NCBI RefSeq assembly: GCF_000143415.4
Contig: NW_003314295.1
Coordinates: forward strand, 310,001 to 374,000
DNA length: 64,000 nucleotides
From: Selaginella moellendorffii
Taxonomy: Eukaryota > Streptophyta > Lycopodiopsida > Selaginellales > Selaginellaceae
Direction of reading: 5' to 3'
In this document: positions 56,591 to 64,000 of the stretch, one piece after another
Numbering within the stretch: position 1 is the stretch's first letter
Layout of the letters: every line of letters starts with the position of its first letter
Notes under the pieces: model-generated
What the model saw: the letters and a program-made list of their open reading frames with translations, nothing else
What the model was told of the DNA's origin: nothing
The model's database searches: none
Translations under genes and position numbers: made by a program

Positions 56591-58808
56591 CTCAGACATT
56601 TTCCTCAGGTACGTACCATGTTGTTTGTTCTTCGTTTCTCATCTTGGACGAAAAGAAGCGATGTTTCCATTTCGTCTTAGAGCATCTAAACCATGTCATA
56701 TTCGAAGAAATCAGTGACATTTTGTGAGGCTACTAACCCTGTGAAAAACATTACCACCCACAGCCTTAGTGGGAAATGGAATATATATTCTCCAAAATGC
56801 CCAAGCTCACCTCATGGACTTGGTCGTCACCCTGGAGTGGTCAACAAGGAGAGCCTATGGCGGGGATATGTGTGGAGGGGCACTTCCTGTGCACCTCCAA
56901 GCGACCAGGTGTGCCGGGACTACTGCCAGAAGTGCCAAAGGCAGCAAGTGTGAGATTTGCAACACTGGAGTTTGCCATCACCTCGAGTAAACCCTGCAGC
57001 TGAATCGCATGGTAAAATCCTGTTACTCCAAAGTCTCCATTTTCTTAATCTGTTATTAAAAGTACTTCCAAAGAACTCGTTTTAAACGACTCGTCTCTAA
57101 ATTCATGTTTATTCTCGCAAGTAGAACCAGAGAGAGTGTAAGAATAGTACTTTGATTCGAAGAAAACATGATGCACACAACAGTTCCTTCAGTAGTTTGG
57201 TTGTTCTTCACTTGCAAGGGCAGTGGTGAAGCGGGAGCAAGAACACAAGCATTCAATGAGAAACAAGGAAAAGAAGAAAAGAAGAACCATTGAAAAGCCA
57301 TTATCCTCAATCACAAAGTTGAGAAGAGGGTTGTTTTTTTCAAAAAAACAAAACAAACGTTTTTTCCTTAGAGGTTGAATTCATCAGTATAGACTTTGAG
57401 TATTGATGTTCTTGATCAGGCACCATTGGAGCACTTGTACACATTTTCTTTGCACCAATAATACGGCATACCCTGGCAGCTAACAACGCAGCAACGTTTC
57501 CTTCGCTCATAATGTAGCTCTAGCTAGGGCTTATTAGCTAAAGGAAGACCCAAATGACTCACGGCCATATTCCGCAAGATGGAACGCCACTAAAGCTCAT
57601 AGAACTGGAAAGATCTCTTCATTGCCAGGTATATGAAGTACAAACAACAAAAGTTTGTGCTCCTTGGCAGGAGCTTGCTTTGTTCACACGTTTGTTGGAG
57701 CTTGTGATACAAGATTGTTTTCGATCATCACTCCGGGGATGATTCGACGATCAGTGGCGAGCTCTCTTGCTCGGTGGCCCGGCTTGTTGTTGCTGAAGCG
57801 GCAGTTGCCTTGTGAAGTGGTTCACCTCCTTAGCCAGTTGCCTCCTGTTGTCTTCCTCCTCTTGCTGGAGCGCCACGGCCACCATCCGCGTGATCCGGTC
57901 GGCATGGGGAGGATCCAACGCCACCTCGTCCTCCATGTAATGGCAGTCCGGCCTGAGCGCCCTCTTGTTGTTGGTCTCGGCCCAGTGATCATAGTCCGCG
58001 AAGTCAAAGCTATCGTATTGTTTCACCCGGATGCTCCTATTGTTACCAGCCTCGATTGCCAAGTCGTCGATCATGCGCTTGAGCTCAACATACCGCTCAA
58101 CGTCCACCGCCACCATCTCCGATCTGCTCTGCTCGTGAGAAGTTCTTCCCGTCTCCCTTTTACAATCACAAACCCTATACGAAACAAACGAATATACTAC
58201 GTTTTTCGCCAAATATTGTTTCACCATCTTTAAGATAAAGGTTTTCAGCAACTTAACCGGTTTACTGAAATATTTTTAAATCTGTTTTATGCTCTCGACC
58301 GATTTGAAGAGCTCAGGAGCGAGGAGCCAGAAATTCGTGGATTCAACCAGAGTTTCGAAGCAATTAGAAGCGGAATTTCACTCGCTTCTGTCCCTGGATT
58401 TTTCCCAGCTTTCACTGAGCTCGTTGATGGCGTCAACTCTCTGCTTCCAGGACTTAATCTCCTCGCCATCCGTCGAGCATCATGCGTCCAATCTGGTTCT
58501 CTCCCCACCAGTCCAAGTCGTCCAGCAAGGGTTTCTTCCACCAGCTTTCGCTCATGGGACCTGGTAATCAATTCGCTGGATAAAGCTCCCACGAAAATTT
58601 GCCTTGAATTCCGCAAAATCGGGGAGAAGTTGACGAGATCAAGCACTTCGCAAGAAGGAAGAATTTCTTGGGTCTGAGCTGGATAGCTTTTGGATTTGGG
58701 AAGGGATACTTTTTTTTTTCACCTTTATATTTCGAAAGGAAATGGTTTATGGTGGTTTATTTATCCATAAGCTTCTGGAGTCATTGTTTATTCTATCTGT
58801 GGAAAGCT
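56179..58808. repeat. Tandem duplication, unit 2
   Basis: Near-identical to 52895-55510. Differences include a 4-bp deletion near 56855, an extra CGGCATAC near 57465, and 7 bp near 58420 (absent from unit 1). The last restores a 92-residue plus-strand frame (58289-58567, MLSTDLKSSGARSQKFVDST) broken in unit 1. That frame has no recognisable domain. Confidence 0.92.
57751..58116 (-). CDS. Unrecognised 121-residue protein, copy 2
   Basis: The protein is identical to the one encoded at 54453-54818. The one nucleotide difference in the 366 coding bases is silent (an alanine codon near 58057). The identity mostly reflects a recent duplication and is not by itself proof of function. No function can be assigned. 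Confidence 0.45.
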   Translation of the reverse strand: MVAVDVERYVELKRMIDDLAIEAGNNRSIRVKQYDSFDFADYDHWAETNNKRALRPDCHYMEDEVALDPPHADRITRMVAVALQQEEEDNRRQLAKEVNHFTRQLPLQQQQAGPPSKRARH

Positions 58809-59261
58809 CTTTGTTTCTAAAGTAAAGATAAATTTTTTGATTAGGTATATCTCGAAAGTAAATGAATTGTTTGGCCATGAGGTATAAAATCCTAAACTTC
58901 CCTTCTAACATTATAGGTATTAATATAAACTTACTTCAAGGATTATTAGTATTAAAAATATTAGTTAGGATTTTAATAATTGACAGAATAAAGAAATATA
59001 AGTTTAAACAAGACAAATATAAAAGAAATGTTACTTACAATGCTTACAGAAATATGGCAACGAATATGTGATTTCGCATGGGAGCATTATATATTTACAC
59101 ATATGTGAATTTTTTTTTTTGTTTTGAGTTACATGCAAAAATATTATGCATACAATCACTTTTCAATTGGTATATAAGCAATCAAAATGCCATTGTGTTG
59201 TCATGAGATATGTTATATATGCATGGGGCATAACAACTCATGTTACCATATACACTCCCTC
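58809..59261. other. AT-rich segment shared with other islands
   Basis: No gene. About 59062-59230 resembles 28545-28720 (GGGAGCATTATATATTTACACAT and TATATAAGCAATCAAA, then ATGCATGGGGCAT). 58816-58860 resembles 48655-48715. It appears to be repeat DNA. Confidence 0.6.
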
Positions 59262-59634
59262 CTGAGCTCTTCAAATCGGTGGAGAGCATAAAACAAATTT
59301 AAAATATTTCAGTAAACCAGTTAAGTTGCTGAAAACCTTTATCTTAAATATGGTAAAACAATATTTGGCGAAAAATGTAGTATATTCGTTTGTTTCGTAT
59401 AGGGTTTGTGATTGTAAAAGGGAGACAGGAAGAACTTCTCACGAGCAGAGCAGATCAGAGATGGTGGCCGTGGATGTTGAGCGGTATGTTGAGCTCAAGC
59501 GCATGATCGACGACTTGGCGATCGAGGCTGGTAACAATAGGAGCATCCGGGTGAAACAATATGATAGCTTCGACTTCGCGGACTATGATCACTGGGCCGA
59601 GACCAACAACAGGAGGGTGCTCAGGCCGGACTAA
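59262..59634 (+). pseudogene. Truncated third copy of the 121-residue gene, inverted
   Basis: Matches the 5' flank and first 57 codons (ATG at 59461 to LRPD, then TAA at 59632-59634) of the unknown gene, in opposite orientation to the two full copies. It ends exactly where a CACTA transposase relic begins a few bases later. Confidence 0.75.
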
Positions 59635-59641
59635 ACACGAT

Positions 59642-60130
59642 GGACTTTTGCTATATTCCTATTATACCTCGATTTCAACAACAATTTCAATGTAGAGAAA
59701 TAACACAATACATGACTTATCATTTTGATCATCGATCCATTGATGGAATAATAAGAATTTCTGCTGATGGTTCATCTTAGAAAAAATTCGAGAATGATTA
59801 TGTAGATTTTGCAGCAGATCCAAGAAATATATATTTTAGTGTGGCTACAGATAGTCTTTCTTTAACAAAATTAATGGCAAAACTATATTCATATTGGGCA
59901 ATTGTTGCAGTGAATAATAATATACCACCAACTCTAGTAATTAAGCCTTCATTTATATTTCCTATTATGATTATATCAGGTATTAGTTAAAAAAATAAAA
60001 TAAAATAACTATATCTATAATTTTTCTAAGTCCAAGGTATCTGATACTTATTAGTTATTATTTGTGGAAGAGTTAAAACAATTATGGGATGGAGTGCCAT
60101 GCAAAGATAATTTTAAACTAGAGGGTTAAT
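59642..60130 (+). mobile_element. CACTA (En/Spm) Tnp2 transposase relic
   Basis: Segments of the tnp2 domain are readable: CYIPIIPRFQQQFQC, then MTYHFDHRSIDGIIRISADG, a TAG, FENDYVDFAADPRNIYFSVA, NNNIPPTLVIKPSFIFPIMI then ISG, and (after frame changes) EELKQLWDGVPC near 60070. These follow the plant transposase order 'YIPLIPRL.. HRS.DG..RHP.D..AWK.F.. FAADPRN... NLPP....K.....LI.G... EELK.LW..GV'. Stops and indels kill it. No CACTA terminal repeats were found. Confidence 0.75.
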
Positions 60131-60615
60131 AGTTTTTCAAACATAGAGCAGCAGTGCAATAATTTATTCATGATTTTCCTGAATTATGATTTTGTTCAGG
60201 ACTTCAAACTAGTGGTGTGAGGGCCAAGTGTACGGTTACGATGCCGTATACTAATATTAGCGTAGTGGGATTTTGGTAGCCGTCGGATTGGTTTCAATCT
60301 GGACCACTCGCTTCTGTATATAAACTAGGGTTTTTGGGCTAATTGATATGCACATTTCTGTATTCCCTTTCCATATTCCAGGCACTCACATTAGTGGAGA
60401 TGAGGGGCACCTTTGATTGTCCTTGAGGAGTGCTTGGATTAGGGATTTTGGTTTAGATCTAGCTTTTGCATCGTCTAGATCTAGCTTTTTCCATTTCTTT
60501 TCTTTTGTTCTTTCTTTTGGTTTAGATCTAGCTTTTTTGCGTTGTCTAGATCTACCATTTCCTTCTAGCTTTTTGTCATCTCTCTTCTTTTGCTCTTTCT
60601 TCTTCGTTCATCTTC

Positions 60616-61548
60616 ATGGCAGATCCGCAATCTCCTCCTTTGACTCTAGAGCAGCAGTTGGTACAATTGCTTGATGCTATGCGCTTGCAATTGAACAACC
60701 AAACTCAGTTGATGGCGGCGTTCACGGCACGTGGTACAACTCCTCCTGCTCTTGGTGCTAATCCTCGCGTTCGACCGGAGTTCTTTCGCGGGAATCCTGG
60801 GGATGATGTGTACCATTGGTTCGATCACTTCACGGTGATTGCCACATATCATTCTTGGGATGATGCTCGACGTTTGCGTGAGTTTCCCACGTGTCTCCAA
60901 GGGACGGCGTTGCAGTGGTACAATGGTTTGAGCGCAGCCACTCGTGGGGATTGGAGTGTTCTCCCGGACGTCTTCAAATGTGCCTTCGGACATGCCAATG
61001 ATTGTGATGATGCTTTCTAACAATTGCATCGTCTTCGCCAAGGGCCATCTGAGTCGGTGATGCAATTTGGCGTTCGTTTCCGAAGTCTTTTGCTTCGTGC
61101 GGAGCCAAATATGTCGGAGCGGATCAAGCTAGGAATGTTGTGGTCAGCACTTCGTCAAGATCTTGTTGGACTAGTGCATGCACTTGCTCCTGCCACCCTT
61201 GACGATGCTCTTCGCTTGGCACAACGTTATGAGACGTCACCTCTTCCACTTCTCGCTGCACGTCCTTCTGCTCCACTTCCTATGGGTGATGGTCCTGTTC
61301 CAATGGAGGTTGATGCTGCTGCTGCTCAATTCCAAGGACAAGTGCAAGGACGTGGTCGTGGCCATGATGTTCGCTGCTGGGCGTGTGATGAAGTTGGTCA
61401 TACTTATCGGCGTTGCCGTCGTTTTCCGGATTGGCGACCTCCATTTTCTGGGTGGAGACCTTGGCGTCAGCAATGTCCCATGGGTGCTGCTGCAGTGGAA
61501 GGTCTAGACACCGAGATGCATCCGGGAAACGAGGAGTCGCGCGAGTAA
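60616..61548 (+). CDS. Gypsy gag (capsid and zinc knuckle), with one stop
   Basis: The start is MADPQSPPLTLEQQLVQLLD. The retrotransposon gag region (FFRGNPGDDVYHWFDHF, LQGTALQWYNGLS) is followed by a TAA at 61018-61020 in place of a probable CAA (AF-stop-QLHRLRQGPSESVMQF). The same frame then continues to a CCHC zinc knuckle CWACDEVGHTYRRC (about 61375-61416) and ends at TAA 61546-61548. That stop overlaps the ATG of the next frame (TAATG). Confidence 0.85.
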
Positions 61549-64000
61549 TGGAGGGACCTTGCGCGAATAAATCTGTGACCCCTCCATCTTTCTTTCGGGA
61601 GTATCATCAAGGGGTTCACTCGGCACCGGTTCATCCCGTGTTTACTTTCCAAGCTCGTTTTTATAACAAGAGGTCTCCTATTATTCTCTCCGTGTTGGTT
61701 GATATAGGTTCGAGTTTATCTTCTATTGCTCGACCTGTTACCACACGTTGTCGTCTACACTTGCGTCGTGCGGCAGAACCAGTTTTCATTCTTTATGGCA
61801 ACGGCCGTACACATGCATGTGCACGGGATGAGGTGGACCTGGTTGTGCGTGTGGGCGATCTCGAGCTTGAGTTGTAATCGTTGCGGGTGGTGCCGAGTCA
61901 AGCTTTTGACTTCATTCTTGGTATGGATTGGTTGCAGCGCAATCATGCCAAGTGTGACTTTGAGGCTTCTCCCCCTTGTCTCATACTTCCTTATGTTTCA
62001 TCCATTCCTCTCACTTCCATACCTCTTCGTCCCTCTATTTCTACCTCTGCTTCCATTACTTTTGTTCCCCCACTCTTTCCTTCTGTGTTTCCATCTTGTT
62101 CTGCTTTTCCCTTTTCCGATCCCTCTGACGATCTTTATGTTGCAGCAGTTGACCGGCTTATGAAGGAGTATTTTGATCTCTTTGAATTTGACCTATCGTC
62201 TGGGGCCAAGATTGCCACACATCATCCGATTCCAACCGGGGATGCTCGTCCAATCAAGGTTCCTATTCGTCGTCGGTCACCTAAGGAGATCAAGATTTTA
62301 CGAGCCAACGTCAAGGAAATGCTGGAGAAGGGTGTTATTCGGAAGTCGCGGAGTCCTTGGGCATGTAAACCTCATCTTGTGACGAAGCCTAATGGAAGTA
62401 TTCGTTTCTGCATCGACTATCGTCCGTTAAACGAAGTGACGATCCCAGATATGTATCCTCTTCCTCACACTGCTGATCTTTTAGATCGTCTGGGGCGAAG
62501 TCGTTGGTTCACCAAGCTAGATCTTGCTTTTGGGTATTGGCAAGTACCGATGGCCGAAGAAGATATTCCTAAGACTGCTTTTTGTACACCATTTGGTTTG
62601 TACGAGTTCTTGATGATGCCGTTTGGTTTGAACAATGCTCCAGCAACTTTCCAGCGGATGATGGACGAGGTTCTTTGCAATATGCCGGAAGTGACTGCTG
62701 ACTTCATTGATGATGTCTTGATCCACTCGGAGGGGACATGGGAGGAGCACGTTCGTGATGTTTGTAAAGTGTTGGATCGGCTACGTGACGTTGGTTTAAA
62801 GCTGAAGCGGTCGAAGTGCGTGTTTGGGTCCAAGGACACAACTTATCTTGGGTACCGTATTTCTCGTGAGGGTTTGCAAGTTGATCCTGACAAACTTGTG
62901 GCTGTTCTAAAGTTCTCTACTCCAAAGTGTGTGAATGATATGCAGCGCTTCTTGGGTAAGGTGCAGTATCTCGGTTGTTTTGTGGATCATCTTTCCGATC
63001 GCACTACACCATTGCGAGCGTTGCTGAAGTCATCAACGTCATCTTTCATCTGGTCTCCGGATTGTGAGCGGGCATTCGTGGATCTCAAGGAGCTATTGAC
63101 GACTCCTCCGGTTTTGGCATATCCTGACTACACTCGACCTTTTATTTTGCGCGTAGATGCTTCTGACATTGGTCTTGGAGGTGTATTGATGCAAGAGAGC
63201 TTGAGTGTGCCTGGTCAGCGCCACCCCATTGCATACATAAGCCGTACATTACAACCAGCGGAGATGAACTACTCCACGACGGAGAAGGAGTGTTTAGCAG
63301 CAGTCTAGGGTTTCGAGAAACTTCATGCATATCTACATGGTTCTCGGACGTTATTTGAAGGTGACCATGCTGTTGTTACTTCATTATTGAAGCAGAAGAA
63401 CCTGGTTGGTCGTACGGCTCGATGGGCTTTGAAACTTCAGATATATGATTTCGATGTTGTTCATCGCCTAGGGAGTTCTATGGCTGATGCTAATGCCCTT
63501 TCTCGAGCTCCTCTTCCTTCTCCACTCACTTCTCATGTTTCTGATGAACCTGTTGTTCCAGCATCTGTGGATTTTCTAGATGAGGATTCTGTGCTGTCGG
63601 CGGTTGCTGTCCTTGACGTTCAGTGTCCACAAGGCACAAAGCAAGATCTACCTTCTCTTGATGAGGTTCGTGAGGCTCAAAAGATTGAGCCGTGGATTCG
63701 AAGGCTTCGAAATGCGTTTGAGAATCCTGCATCACTTGCTGATGACTTGCCTTTCCGGCATTTACATTCTCAATATCGCCTTGAAGATGGCCTTCTTTAT
63801 TTTGTGGGGACGGATCCTGATGATCATTTACAGCTTGTGGTGCCTTCGGTGTTTATTCCGCGGTTTCTCCATGCCTACCATGATTCTCCTGTTCTAGGTA
63901 GGCATATGGGACACCGTCGTGTTACCGAGAAGCTGCGCAGGTCTTTCTATTGGCCGGAGATGCGACGTGATATTATCCGGTATGTGCGTAGTTGCGTTTG
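61548..64000 (+). pseudogene. Gypsy pol (protease, RT, RNase H, integrase start), with stops
   Basis: The protease core reads LVDIGSS where DTG or DSG is expected, so the active-site triad is altered. A TAA at 61875-61877 follows LELEL. RT runs from about 62240 (VIRKSRSPWACKPHLVTKPN, then FCIDYRPLNEVTIPD, LMMPFGLNNAPATFQRMMDE, catalytic FIDDVLIHS). RNase H (LRVDASDIGLGGVLM, PIAYISRTLQPAEMNYSTTE) is cut by TAG at 63306-63308 where relatives have tryptophan (AV-W-A.EK). The frame then continues through a chromosomal spacer to the integrase zinc finger (GRHMGHRRVTEKLRRSFYWP and YVRSC) at the window end. Confidence 0.85.

Larger units (their letters stand above)
60216..64000 (+). mobile_element. 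Ty3/gypsy LTR retrotransposon, decayed, 3' part outside window
   Basis: A 5' leader or LTR is followed by gag, protease, reverse transcriptase, RNase H and the start of integrase, in the Ty3/gypsy (Metaviridae) order of a plant genome. The left boundary is a guess: TGTGAGGGCC at about 60216 could be an LTR start, TATATAA lies near 60316, and there may be a CA end before 60390. The leader has a repeated TTTGGTTTAGATCTAGCTTT (about 60447 and 60508). The second LTR is not in the window, so age and exact ends cannot be given. Confidence 0.85.

Overview
This window looks like nuclear DNA of a seed-free vascular plant, most likely a spikemoss (Selaginella, probably S. moellendorffii). The evidence is: GT-AG introns of only about 45-65 bp; plant-specific families (BAHD acyltransferase, PDR-type ABCG transporters, PLS-class PPR proteins, B3 proteins, neprosin); and an intact gene for the ciliary protein IFT80, which seed plants other than cycads and Ginkgo lack but plants with swimming sperm need. 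All assignments come from reading translations and splice sites by eye. No database was searched.

Layout. 1-3.0 kb: 5' part of a BAHD acyltransferase (-) and a protein-L-isoaspartate methyltransferase (+), separated by DNA with a W-box cluster. 3.6-17.6 kb: two full-size PDR/ABCG transporters facing each other, with a decayed neprosin gene (-) and a FAS1/extensin cell-wall protein (+) between them. 18-28 kb: a housekeeping block with ALG10 (-), Rab escort protein (-), VPS2/CHMP2-type ESCRT-III (+) and the ER chaperone BiP (+). It is flanked by relics of a P-loop NTPase gene and a PPR gene. 28.4-30.9 kb: an AT-rich island with a fossil PPR gene and nested inverted repeats, including a 97-bp-arm hairpin. 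30.9-38.3 kb: a rearranged second copy of the housekeeping block. Here the NTPase and PPR genes survive while Rab escort, ALG10 and BiP are relics, so the two copies have decayed reciprocally. 38.4-46.7 kb: two more PPR genes around IFT80; the first two PPR genes are head to head over 61 bp. 46.8-51.3 kb: an inverted duplication of a B3-domain gene with one frameshifted arm. 51.5-59.6 kb: a kinase-like gene and a recent roughly 2.6-kb tandem duplication carrying B3 3' relics and an unrecognised 121-residue gene. 59.6-64 kb: a CACTA transposase relic and a decayed Ty3/gypsy retrotransposon running off the window.

The left half is compact, with very short divergent promoters and overlapping 3' ends. 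The right half is shaped by duplication, inversion and transposons. Most single-copy housekeeping genes read intact. Breaks concentrate in the duplicates, the AT-rich islands and the transposons, and several of those breaks are explained by C-to-T changes expected of methylated, silenced DNA.
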